Assembly (NCBI GenBank): GCA_015069695.1
Contig: JADCRZ010000009.1
Span: forward strand, 141,396 to 205,395
DNA length: 64,000 nt
DNA from: Williamsia sp.
GTDB lineage: Bacteria; Bacteroidota; Bacteroidia; Chitinophagales; Chitinophagaceae
Direction: 5' to 3'
Translations under genes and position numbers: made by a program
Shown here: piece by piece, positions 1 through 7,430 of the stretch
How the letters are laid out: every line of letters starts with the position of its first letter
How positions within the stretch are numbered: the stretch's first letter is position 1
Notes under the pieces: model-generated
Databases searched by the model: none
Told to the model about the DNA's origin: nothing
Seen by the model: the letters and a program-made list of their open reading frames with translations, nothing else

Positions 1-597
1 TTCCTCGTTCACGATAAACTGCACGACCACTGTTCCTTCTTTCTTGACGCCGAGCGCCCGTTCCGGATACTTGAAGTTTTTGTTCAGAAACCGCGCCCAG
101 CTTTGTATGCCTCCTTTAAAGGTAGATTCTACTTCAGCTGGATCTTCCTTTGTTTTCTGCGTCGAATCCTGCTTATTGGAATTAACAGGAACGATCACCG
201 AATCTTTAACAACGAGGCCCTTTTCATAATTTTTTTTTCTGATCGCCTGTCCGTTCATGTTATAATACCACCAGTCACCAGTGGGAAGGTTGTCGGTACA
301 AGTACCCACTGAATCCTGCTGTCCGTTGGGGTGGTAGTACCTGCAGTAACCGTTGCGGATCTGTCCTGCCTCATCCTGAAATACCTCCTGGCTGATCCTT
401 GGTCCGTAAATCTGGTAGGTCGTCCATAGAAATTGCTTGTCGCCCAGCTTTTTTGTGCGCAGAAAGTAAACAGCTTTCTCAATGGCTGTTCCCTTCCAGT
501 CTTTATCAAATGCGTAATATTTTTCATCCTTGCTCTGTGCTGTCAGGTCCTGAACAAGGAACAGGCTTATTACCAGGGGTACTAACCTTCTCTTCAT
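1..597 (-). CDS. TonB-family energy transducer-like protein, C-terminus cut by window edge
   Basis: The frame is open from an ATG at 595-597 to base 1 (199 codons), so the C-terminus lies outside the window. An N-terminal signal peptide ends near 'LTAQS'. The middle carries MORN/YwqK-like repeats ('YYHPNGQ', 'GDWWYYNMNGQ'). The last 45 residues match the beginning of a TonB C-terminal domain: 'FKGGIQSWARFL', then 'NFKYPERA', then 'GTVVVQFIVNE'. In Bacteroidota such proteins couple proton-motive force to outer-membrane receptors or act as secreted TonB-like proteins. There is no N-terminal inner-membrane anchor of the ordinary ExbB/D-linked type, only a cleavable-looking signal, so classical energy transduction is uncertain. 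It is divergent from the DUF1080 gene, 97 bases away. Confidence 0.8.
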   Translation of the reverse strand, partial: MKRRLVPLVISLFLVQDLTAQSKDEKYYAFDKDWKGTAIEKAVYFLRTKKLGDKQFLWTTYQIYGPRISQEVFQDEAGQIRNGYCRYYHPNGQQDSVGTCTDNLPTGDWWYYNMNGQAIRKKNYEKGLVVKDSVIVPVNSNKQDSTQKTKEDPAEVESTFKGGIQSWARFLNKNFKYPERALGVKKEGTVVVQFIVNEE

Positions 598-694
598 GGC
601 CGGTGGTATTTCTTGTCAGACAATATATATCATTGGTCGCAAAACTTCAATAAAGGGATCTATTTATTACCTTAGCGCCCTCAATTTAGTTACC

Positions 695-1411
695 ATGAAA
701 AAAACGGTTTTTCTTATTGCCTGCACCTTTTCCTTAAGCGCAGTTCTGGCACAAAGTCCCAACACGCTGAGCGCCAGGGAAAAAAGGGAGGGTTGGAAAT
801 TGTTGTTTGACGGAAAAACAAAACAAGGCTGGCACACCTATCTGAGAGATACGGTAGGCGCAAAGTGGCAGGTGAAAGATGGCGCGCTGGTATTTGATCC
901 TTCCCAGCCCAACAGCGGCGGGGGCGATATTGTGACAAACGATGCGTTTGAGAACTTTGAGCTGCAGCTTGAATGGAAGATATCCAAGGGTGGAAACAGC
1001 GGAATTATCTTTGATATACAGGAAGATCCCAAGTACTCTGCCACCTACCTGACCGGTCCGGAAATGCAGGTGCTCGATAACATCGATGCAGATGACAACA
1101 AAAAGCAAAACCACCTGGCCGGTTGCTTGTATGATCTGTCCGGCGACTCCTCCGTTTCCAAGCCTCATCCGGTAGGCGAGTGGAACCAGGTCAGGATCCT
1201 GCAGAACAAAGGACATCTTACCTTTTTCTTCAACGGAATCAAAACGTTTGAAGGACAGATCGGCAGCGAAGAATGGAACAAAATGGTTGCCGGCAGCAAG
1301 TTCGCAGGAAGAGCGTTTGCTGACTTTGCAAAAGTGCCAAAGGGAAAGATTGCCTTGCAGCAGCACCCGGGCTCAAGCCAGTGGAGAAATATAAAGATCC
1401 GCACCCTCTAA
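695..1411 (+). CDS. Secreted DUF1080 (3-keto-disaccharide hydrolase-type) protein
   Basis: 238 residues. The ATG at 695 was chosen because a signal peptide (MKKTVFLIA...LAQS) follows directly; the in-frame ATG at 596 would add a non-signal extension overlapping the divergent gene's start. The mature part is one concanavalin-like jelly roll of the DUF1080 family: 'GWKLLFDGK...GWHTY' at the N-terminus, 'GNSGIIFDI' and 'GPEMQVLDN' in the core, 'EWNQVRI' near the end. Characterised relatives hydrolyse 3-keto-glycosides, which fits sugar catabolism here, but the substrate cannot be read from sequence. It is monocistronic and converges on the response regulator with a 12-base gap. Confidence 0.88.
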   Translation: MKKTVFLIACTFSLSAVLAQSPNTLSAREKREGWKLLFDGKTKQGWHTYLRDTVGAKWQVKDGALVFDPSQPNSGGGDIVTNDAFENFELQLEWKISKGGNSGIIFDIQEDPKYSATYLTGPEMQVLDNIDADDNKKQNHLAGCLYDLSGDSSVSKPHPVGEWNQVRILQNKGHLTFFFNGIKTFEGQIGSEEWNKMVAGSKFAGRAFADFAKVPKGKIALQQHPGSSQWRNIKIRTL

Positions 1412-1423
1412 GCATTCCCGGTT

Positions 1424-1840
1424 TTAAACCCCATCTGCTTCTACCTGCAGGGTGTCAAAAATCTGATCTATCATCTCGTGATACCCGGCAGGAGAAAATG
1501 GTTTCGCCAATACCAGCCTGGCTCCGCAAGCCAGGCTTTTTTTTGCCAGGTTCTCATCTGCATAGGTAGAATACATAAACACCGGAATCGACCTGTACCG
1601 GCTGTTGCTCTTCAGCCCTTGCAAGGTCTGAAACCCGTTTTTTTTGGGCATGTTCTGGTCGAGCACAATGATATCGGGAAGGGCAGCAGCGTCCTGGATG
1701 TTTTCCAGCCAGCTAAACACTTCTTCACCGTTTTCTACAGCGGTGATCCGGGCGATGTCTTTCCTGCCGGTGAGAAAATCAAAAAAGAACGACCGGTCGT
1801 CTGCGTCGTCTTCTGCTAAAAGGATTTTTTTGGGCAACAT
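1424..1840 (-). CDS. Stand-alone receiver-domain response regulator, last gene of the Kai operon
   Basis: 138 residues containing a single CheY-like receiver and nothing else. The acidic pocket is 'EDDADD' (10-15), the phospho-acceptor is D61 in 'IVLDQNMPKKNG', the switch Ser/Thr is in 'YST' (90-92), and the conserved Lys is K113 in 'AKPF'. There is no DNA-binding or enzymatic output domain, so it must act by protein contact or phosphorelay. It starts 12 bases after the kinase at 1853, its probable phosphodonor. This receiver subtype is usually paired with PAS or phytochrome-like kinases in Bacteroidota. Confidence 0.9.
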   Translation of the reverse strand: MLPKKILLAEDDADDRSFFFDFLTGRKDIARITAVENGEEVFSWLENIQDAAALPDIIVLDQNMPKKNGFQTLQGLKSNSRYRSIPVFMYSTYADENLAKKSLACGARLVLAKPFSPAGYHEMIDQIFDTLQVEADGV

Positions 1841-1852
1841 GGAAAATAAGTT

Positions 1853-3154
1853 CTATGGGGTTTGGCGCAAGGGGAGAATGAGCTGAAATTCAGCCCCTTC
1901 GTTTACCTTGCTGCGGGCTGTAATCAGTCCGCCATGTTTTTCAACGATTTTCTTGGTAATGGCAAGGCCGATACCGGTCCCTTCATAAGCATCTTTTGAA
2001 TGCAGCCGTTCAAACAATGCAAAAATATTTTCTGTATACTTTTCGTCAAAGCCAATCCCGTTGTCTTTTATACGCAACAAACAAAAATCTCCATAGGCTA
2101 GTTCATCACTGTCAAATTTTTTTTCCCGGATATTACTGGCAGTGATTTGAATAAGGGGCGGAATACCCGGCCGGGAAAACTTGAGCGAATTTGAGATGAG
2201 GTTTTGAAAAACCTGCCTTAGCTGGCCGGGATTGGCCTCCAGCAGGGGCAGCTGGCCGATTGAAAAACGGGCCTCTTTTTCCTGGGTGATCAACTCAAAG
2301 TCTTCGCTGATCTCCCGGATGAGTTTGTTCAGGTCCGTAAGCACAAAATGACCGTCTTTGGCCGACAGCTTTGAGTAATTCAGGACATCTATAATCAGCG
2401 CTCTCATGCGGGCGGCCGCGTTGATGATTTTGTCGAGCTGGGGCTTTGCCGGCTTTTCTCCCGTACCATCGCTGTCGCGGTCTCTCAGCAGGTTGGCAAA
2501 CAACTGAATTTTGCGCAAGGGCTCCTGCAGGTCATGGCTGGCAATGGAGGCGAACTGCTGCAGGTCGTGGTTGCTTGCTTCCAGCTTTTCATTCATTTGT
2601 TCCAGTTCCCGGTTGTTGAGCGCCAGCTCTTTCTGCACCGCTTTCTGGCCAGACAGGTCAGTAACAATCAGGCTATGGGACACGCCCTCTTCCAGGTCGC
2701 GGGCTGTAAACGAGAGTTGAACCGGACGCGGCTTCCCGCCCGTACTTAGCTCGATCTCTCCCCTGCATTCGCCACTAACCCGGCAGCTGTGAAAAAGTGA
2801 TTCATAGACGGCATAGGTTGCAGGTTCAATAAAGGCTTTGATGGGAGCACCGATGATCTCGGTCAGCGGCTTGCTGATCATCAGGGCAAACTGTGAATTG
2901 GCATAAAGGATGATTCCTTGCTGGTTCAGTGTAACAGCGCCTTCCGTCATGGTCTCTATAAAAACCCGGTAGGTTTGATCTGCTGTTCTGAGCGTATACA
3001 GCTGGTGGCCGCTTTCATTCTGTACTACCAGGGCATCAACCTGGCCGGTACGGATGGCTTCAATCGTTTCATTTGCCTCGTACAGCTGGCGGCGCAGTTC
3101 TTCCATTTCCGCCATCAGTGATTCAACCAGGGGTGACTTATTTTCCATGCTCAT
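1853..3154 (-). CDS. PAS-domain sensor histidine kinase in Kai operon
   Basis: 433 residues, no signal peptide or membrane segment, so cytoplasmic. An N-terminal coiled coil (10-35) ends in 'IEAIRTGQVDALVV', then a PAS domain (about 62-175), a coiled coil (175-200), a HisKA domain with phospho-acceptor H207 in 'SHDLQEPLRK', and an HATPase_c domain with N-box 'QNLISNSLKF', G1 'DNGIGFD' (364-370) and G2 'GTGIGL' (392-397). All catalytic motifs are intact. The ATG overlaps the kaiB stop by four bases (ATGA), indicating translational coupling. There is no KaiB-like (SasA) sensor domain, so any contact with KaiC or KaiB would need another surface. Confidence 0.9.
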   Translation of the reverse strand: MSMENKSPLVESLMAEMEELRRQLYEANETIEAIRTGQVDALVVQNESGHQLYTLRTADQTYRVFIETMTEGAVTLNQQGIILYANSQFALMISKPLTEIIGAPIKAFIEPATYAVYESLFHSCRVSGECRGEIELSTGGKPRPVQLSFTARDLEEGVSHSLIVTDLSGQKAVQKELALNNRELEQMNEKLEASNHDLQQFASIASHDLQEPLRKIQLFANLLRDRDSDGTGEKPAKPQLDKIINAAARMRALIIDVLNYSKLSAKDGHFVLTDLNKLIREISEDFELITQEKEARFSIGQLPLLEANPGQLRQVFQNLISNSLKFSRPGIPPLIQITASNIREKKFDSDELAYGDFCLLRIKDNGIGFDEKYTENIFALFERLHSKDAYEGTGIGLAITKKIVEKHGGLITARSKVNEGAEFQLILPLRQTP

Positions 3155-3468
3155 ATAGATAATCCGAGGCTCTTTAATACTTTATCGGTTTCTGACAAGT
3201 CTCCGATCAGCCTTCGTTCAGGCAACGGAAATTTTTTAATCAAAAGGGGCAATGCGATCAATTGTTCCTGCTGGGCCAGTTCAGGCTCCTGGTAAACATC
3301 AATGATCTGCAGCGAGTAGCGGCCTTCCAGGTAAGTATCACAAATAGAACGGATATTGTTGACGGCCCGCACTGAATTGGGTGTAGCCCCGGTTATAAAC
3401 AGGCGAAGTACCCATTCCGGGGTTTCCTCATGGCCTGCCTGTTCTCCGGCGGCCTGTTTTTCTTTCAT
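3151..3468 (-). CDS. kaiB: KaiB-family protein, second copy
   Basis: 105 residues. The KaiB thioredoxin-like domain covers about 18-103: 'WVLRLFITGATPNSVRAVNN' at the start, 'LIALPLLIKKFPLPERR' around the conserved proline segment, and 'LIGDLSETDKVLKSLGL' at the end, close to the family's IIGDLS...LIGLDL block. An 18-residue charged extension precedes it. In cyanobacteria KaiB changes fold to bind the KaiC CI ring; whether this paralogue does so is unknown. It begins one base after the first kaiB stops and overlaps the next kinase by four bases. Confidence 0.88.
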   Translation of the reverse strand: MKEKQAAGEQAGHEETPEWVLRLFITGATPNSVRAVNNIRSICDTYLEGRYSLQIIDVYQEPELAQQEQLIALPLLIKKFPLPERRLIGDLSETDKVLKSLGLSI

Positions 3469-3469
3469 G

Positions 3470-3829
3470 CTAATTTTTTATCGGCTTTAAATCGAGGCCT
3501 ACCAAAACTTTTTCTTCGTTGGAAAGATCGCCGATAATTTTTCGAACAGGTACGGGTACCTTGCGGACCAGGGTGGGTATGGCCAGTATCTGATCACCGG
3601 CTGCCAGTTGCGGGTGAAGCAGCAGGTCAATCACTTCCAGCTCGTACTGGTCGCACAGATGCATTTCGCAGTATTTTTTCAGGTTGTTTAAAGCTGCAAC
3701 GGATTTAGGGGTGTTACCGGCCACGTATAGCCGCAGCTGCCACTTGGCCTCTTTTTCTTTGGGCTTACCGGCCTTTGAAAGGGGCTGTACCGGTTTTGCT
3801 TTTTTGGGGTCACTGCTTTGTTTTGTCAT
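3470..3829 (-). CDS. kaiB: KaiB-family protein, first copy
   Basis: 119 residues and the closer of the two copies to canonical KaiB: '[20 protein letters not shown]' (30-49), '[20 protein letters not shown]', '[20 protein letters not shown]' and a terminal 'EKVLVGLDL'. About 29 Lys/Pro-rich residues precede the domain and are not part of the classical protein. The acidic C-terminal tail of cyanobacterial KaiB is missing. The start codon lies 20 bases inside the kaiC gene, so the two are co-translated. The expected role is binding the KaiC ring and modulating its ATPase or phosphorylation state. Confidence 0.92.
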   Translation of the reverse strand: MTKQSSDPKKAKPVQPLSKAGKPKEKEAKWQLRLYVAGNTPKSVAALNNLKKYCEMHLCDQYELEVIDLLLHPQLAAGDQILAIPTLVRKVPVPVRKIIGDLSNEEKVLVGLDLKPIKN

Positions 3830-5537
3830 CTGCTGAATTGCGGGTGTTTCGATTTTTGGTAAGCTGTTCCCTGTTTCTTTCCATGATCTCTTTTTTCAGG
3901 TCTTCATCCTGGAAAGATTTGTTCAACTCGTCCTGAACAGATTCAAACTCCTCCCTGAGCGAAGCGATCTTGGCTTCCAGTACCAGCCGTTTGCGATCCA
4001 GTTCCCGGTCTTTGCGGTTCAGGGCATGGGTGCGCAACTCTATTCCGGTTGCCTCGCTTAATTGCTGTGCTTCCCTTGCCGAACCCGTCAGTACACCTTC
4101 GGGCCCGAGGTAAACATCAACCAGTTCCAGTCCGTTGTCGGTGATCACAAACTCGCGTACCTGGTTGCTGTGTTTCATCCCCCTTGATTTCATGATGTAA
4201 ATACCCCTGTTGCGCTCTCCATTCCATTCGATGTCTTTCACCAGGATCCAGGCATCTACCAATGATGAAACACCTTCATCTGTTTGAACAGTGGCGTCTT
4301 TGTTAAATGTAAGGGCAGTGAACATAACCGTAATGGCTTCTTCCTGCAGAAAGTCAATCAACCGGATCAGCATGGATTTTACTTCCGGCATACTGCCGAT
4401 GGTAACCAGGTTGGTGATGGGATCGAGGATGACCACCCGGGGCTTGAACTTTTTTACTGTTTTGTGGATGGCCACCAGGTGCATTTCCAGCCCGTAAAGG
4501 GTGGGCCGTGCAGCATGGATCTGCAGCAGCCCGGTATCAATATGCTGTTGCAGGTCAATGCTGATAGACTGCATGTTCCGGATGATCTGCTGGGGGGATT
4601 CCTCAAAGGCAAAGTAGATACAACGCTCTTTCCGCCGGCAGGTTGCATCGGCAAAATAGGCTGCAATGCTGGTTTTACCGGTTCCGGCCGTGCCCGAAAC
4701 AAGAACGGAACTGCTGCGAAAGAATCCTTTGCCGTCAAACATTTCATCCAGTGTGGGAATGCCGGATGAGATGCGCTTGCTGGAGATGTCTTTGTTAAGC
4801 AGCAGGGAGGTGACCGGCAGCACAGAGATCCCATCTTCATCGATCAAAAAAGGATATTCGTTTGTGCCATGCAGTGAGCCGCGGTACTTGATCACGCGAA
4901 GCAGGCGGGTAGAGATCTGCTTTACGACCCGGTGCTGCAGCAGGATCACACAGTCGGATACGTATTCTTCCAGGCCTTGCCGGGTAAGGGAGCCTTCTCC
5001 TTTTTCTCCGGTGATGAGCGTTGTTACACCCTTGTTTTTTAGCCAGCTGAACAGCCGCCTTATTTCGGCCCGTAAGATGCCTTCGTTCTTCAGGCCGCCA
5101 AACAGGTTTTCTATCGTATCCAGCATCACTCTTTTGGCACCAATGCTGTCGATGGCATAGCCGAGGCGGATGAACAAGCCGTCCAGATCATATTCCCCTG
5201 TTTCTTCAATTTCGCTCCGGTCAACATGCACATGGTCTATCCAGAGCAGCTTGTCCTTCTGCAATTTTTTCAAATCAAAACCCAAGGAAGCCACATTGGT
5301 TTCCAGGTCTTCTGCTTTTTCTTCAAAGGCCATGATCACGCCCGGCTCTCCCCACTGTGTAATGCCCTTTACAATAAATTCGATCGAAAAAAGTGTTTTG
5401 CCTGCGCCGGCCTCACCGCAGATGAGAGAAGGTCTTCCGGTTGGCAAGCCGCCTCCGGTGATCTCGTCAAAACCCATTATGCCGGTAGGGGTTTTTTGCA
5501 GGGGTTGAACGGGGGATTTCTTGGTAGGGCGCGCCAT
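3810..5537 (-). CDS. kaiC: KaiC-family double-domain ATPase/autokinase with coiled-coil C-terminus
   Basis: 575 residues with two RecA-like KaiC domains. CI has Walker A 'GEAGAGKT' (41-48), the catalytic Glu pair E72-E73 in '[11 protein letters not shown]' and a closing '[12 protein letters not shown]'. CII has Walker A 'GTAGTGKT' (282-289), E312-E313 in 'FEESPQQ', and 'VSSLVDAW', whose S424-S425 align by eye with the S431/T432 autophosphorylation pair of cyanobacterial KaiC. Residues about 485-575 form a charged, coiled-coil-like extension in place of the short KaiA-binding tail. Both ATPase centres look intact. It lies between a PAS-PAS kinase (71 bases upstream) and two kaiB genes (20-base overlap). 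Non-cyanobacterial KaiC proteins are linked to timing, stress or redox control; the role here is unknown. Confidence 0.93.
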   Translation of the reverse strand: MARPTKKSPVQPLQKTPTGIMGFDEITGGGLPTGRPSLICGEAGAGKTLFSIEFIVKGITQWGEPGVIMAFEEKAEDLETNVASLGFDLKKLQKDKLLWIDHVHVDRSEIEETGEYDLDGLFIRLGYAIDSIGAKRVMLDTIENLFGGLKNEGILRAEIRRLFSWLKNKGVTTLITGEKGEGSLTRQGLEEYVSDCVILLQHRVVKQISTRLLRVIKYRGSLHGTNEYPFLIDEDGISVLPVTSLLLNKDISSKRISSGIPTLDEMFDGKGFFRSSSVLVSGTAGTGKTSIAAYFADATCRRKERCIYFAFEESPQQIIRNMQSISIDLQQHIDTGLLQIHAARPTLYGLEMHLVAIHKTVKKFKPRVVILDPITNLVTIGSMPEVKSMLIRLIDFLQEEAITVMFTALTFNKDATVQTDEGVSSLVDAWILVKDIEWNGERNRGIYIMKSRGMKHSNQVREFVITDNGLELVDVYLGPEGVLTGSAREAQQLSEATGIELRTHALNRKDRELDRKRLVLEAKIASLREEFESVQDELNKSFQDEDLKKEIMERNREQLTKNRNTRNSADDKTKQ

Positions 5538-5608
5538 GAAAAAACGTTTTGCTTAGCAATTGCAGGTTTTAAAAATAAGAAGAAATCTGTTCCGCAACGG
5601 TTTTTCAT

Positions 5609-7225
5609 TTATCGTACAGGTAAATAAATAAAGAACGTAGAACCCTCACCTGGTTTGCCTTCTGCGCGGATAAAGCCCTGGTGGTTTTCCAGTATCTTTT
5701 TTACAATGGATAAACCGACGCCGGTGCCACTGTACTCATTTCTGCCATGCAGCCGCGAGAACATCTGAAAGATCCTTTCTGCATATTGCTGGTCAAATCC
5801 GATGCCATTGTCCTTTACCTCAATCGAATGGTAATGCCTGCCTTGTTCAACAACGCTGCCGGCGCTGACAATGATATGAGGCGGGACTTCTTTTTTACTG
5901 TATTTGAGCGCGTTGGATAAGATATTTTGAAACAGCTGCACAAGCTGTGTGGAATACCCCTGCACCACCGGCAGGTTCCTTGTTTCAATGGTTGCCCCTT
6001 TTTGATGGATGTCAAATTCCAGTTCCTGGGATACGCCCTGGACTATTTGACTGAGATCAACCGTTTCGATCTGCTGCGGCCGCTGGCTTACGTGCGAGTA
6101 CTGCAAGAGGTCATCAATCAGGTTGCTCATGCGTTGGGTAGCTTGTACGATCTTGGTAAGCAATCCCCCTTCTGCTTCCAGGGTGTTGCGGATAAGCAGG
6201 TCGCCGAGTTGTTTGCTAAAGAAATTGATCTTGCGGATGGGCTCTTTCAGGTCGTGCGAAACAGCATGGGTAAATTCTTCGAGGTTGTTGTTGGAACGGG
6301 TTAATTCTATATTGGTGGCAGTCAGTTCCTCATTTACCCGGGCCAGCTCATTGGTGCGTTGAGAAACCATTTCTTCGATCTTCAGCCTGGTCTGAACCTG
6401 TTGTGTTACATCGGTGGCCACATGCAACACGCTGGTAACCGTTCCTGCTTCAACGATGGGCGTATAGGAAATGTTGAAGTACCGCTGTTCCAGTTTCCCG
6501 TCTTTCACCAGCTCTACCGGCGTTTCATCGCCTCTCCAGGGTATACCTGTTTTCAGTACATTGCTCAGGATCTGCATTACAGGCTGGTCCTTTAACTCGG
6601 GCAACGCTTCCAGCAGCGTTTTACCCAGCACCTCTTCTGCCGATGATTTGTGAATAAACTGGAGCATCGGCGCATTCACGCTTTCAGTAACCAGGTCTTC
6701 TCCCCGGGATAATAAGATCGACACCGGGGCTTGCTCTACCATATGGCGAAAACGATTTTCACTTTCGCCCAGCCGCTGACCAGCTATCCTGCTTTCTTCT
6801 TCCAGCCGCTGGTTTTCAGTCACATCTTCAACCGAGTGAATAATATATTGAAGCTTTCCATCATCACTGAACACCGGTTTGCTCAGCGGTCTCCAGATCT
6901 TGTACTCAAAACGGCCTGTTTGTGGATTGATGACATCATACCGCTGGTCATCCATCAGGTGCGGCTTTCTTTCTTTGGCCACCTGATGAAGGGAAGCATT
7001 GATGTGTGTGCCACCTGTTCTGCGTGCATCATCGGCGTTGAGGGGAAAGACTTCGAAAATGCCCTTTCCCATGAGCTGTTCTCTTTTTGTGTAAGTAGAT
7101 GCCAGGTAAGCATCGGTGACAGCAACGATGGTAAACCTGGGAGCATCCGCCAGTAATACGAGGTGGTTTCCGGGAATCTTATCAAAAACTGCTGCTGCAG
7201 GCAGGGTTTGTTCATTCATCTCCAT
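5609..7225 (-). CDS. Double-PAS sensor histidine kinase, first gene of the Kai operon
   Basis: 538 residues, cytoplasmic (no signal or membrane segment). Two PAS domains (about 25-140 and 155-275), the first with a PAC-like 'IIHSVEDVTENQ', are followed by a coiled coil (278-318). HisKA carries H324 in 'AVSHDLKEPIRK', and HATPase_c has N-box 'QNILSNALKYS', G1 'DNGIGF' (472-477) and G2 'GTGVGL' (500-505). All kinase motifs are present. A second Met at codon 3 is an equally possible start. It precedes kaiC by 71 bases on the same strand. The PAS domains could bind a ligand, flavin or haem, but no cofactor residue is recognisable by eye. Confidence 0.9.
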   Translation of the reverse strand: MEMNEQTLPAAAVFDKIPGNHLVLLADAPRFTIVAVTDAYLASTYTKREQLMGKGIFEVFPLNADDARRTGGTHINASLHQVAKERKPHLMDDQRYDVINPQTGRFEYKIWRPLSKPVFSDDGKLQYIIHSVEDVTENQRLEEESRIAGQRLGESENRFRHMVEQAPVSILLSRGEDLVTESVNAPMLQFIHKSSAEEVLGKTLLEALPELKDQPVMQILSNVLKTGIPWRGDETPVELVKDGKLEQRYFNISYTPIVEAGTVTSVLHVATDVTQQVQTRLKIEEMVSQRTNELARVNEELTATNIELTRSNNNLEEFTHAVSHDLKEPIRKINFFSKQLGDLLIRNTLEAEGGLLTKIVQATQRMSNLIDDLLQYSHVSQRPQQIETVDLSQIVQGVSQELEFDIHQKGATIETRNLPVVQGYSTQLVQLFQNILSNALKYSKKEVPPHIIVSAGSVVEQGRHYHSIEVKDNGIGFDQQYAERIFQMFSRLHGRNEYSGTGVGLSIVKKILENHQGFIRAEGKPGEGSTFFIYLPVR

Positions 7226-7373
7226 CGGTTTTTCGTAGGCTTTGCACTGAAAGGTAGATCATAAACAGCTATTTTCACAGGTTTTTGCCAAAAAGCTTGT
7301 GTCCGGCTCTACCTGGGCATGCACAGGACCATACAACTCGACTTATTTGGGTATAAGAATACTTGAAGTTTTT

Positions 7374-7409
7374 AAAAAAAAAAGCAGGCCGTTTTGGACC
7401 TGCTTTTTT
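7374..7409 (-). terminator. Rho-independent terminator after the SusD gene
   Basis: An 11-base perfect stem (arms 7378-7388 and 7399-7409, core GCAGG/CCTGC) with a 10-base loop. A/T tracts on both sides would give a U-run in either direction. It lies 21 bases past the SusD stop codon, so it should end the minus-strand sigma/FecR/SusC/SusD transcript before the Kai operon. Confidence 0.8.
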
Positions 7410-7430
7410 CTTTTTGGAAGTTACCGCGTA

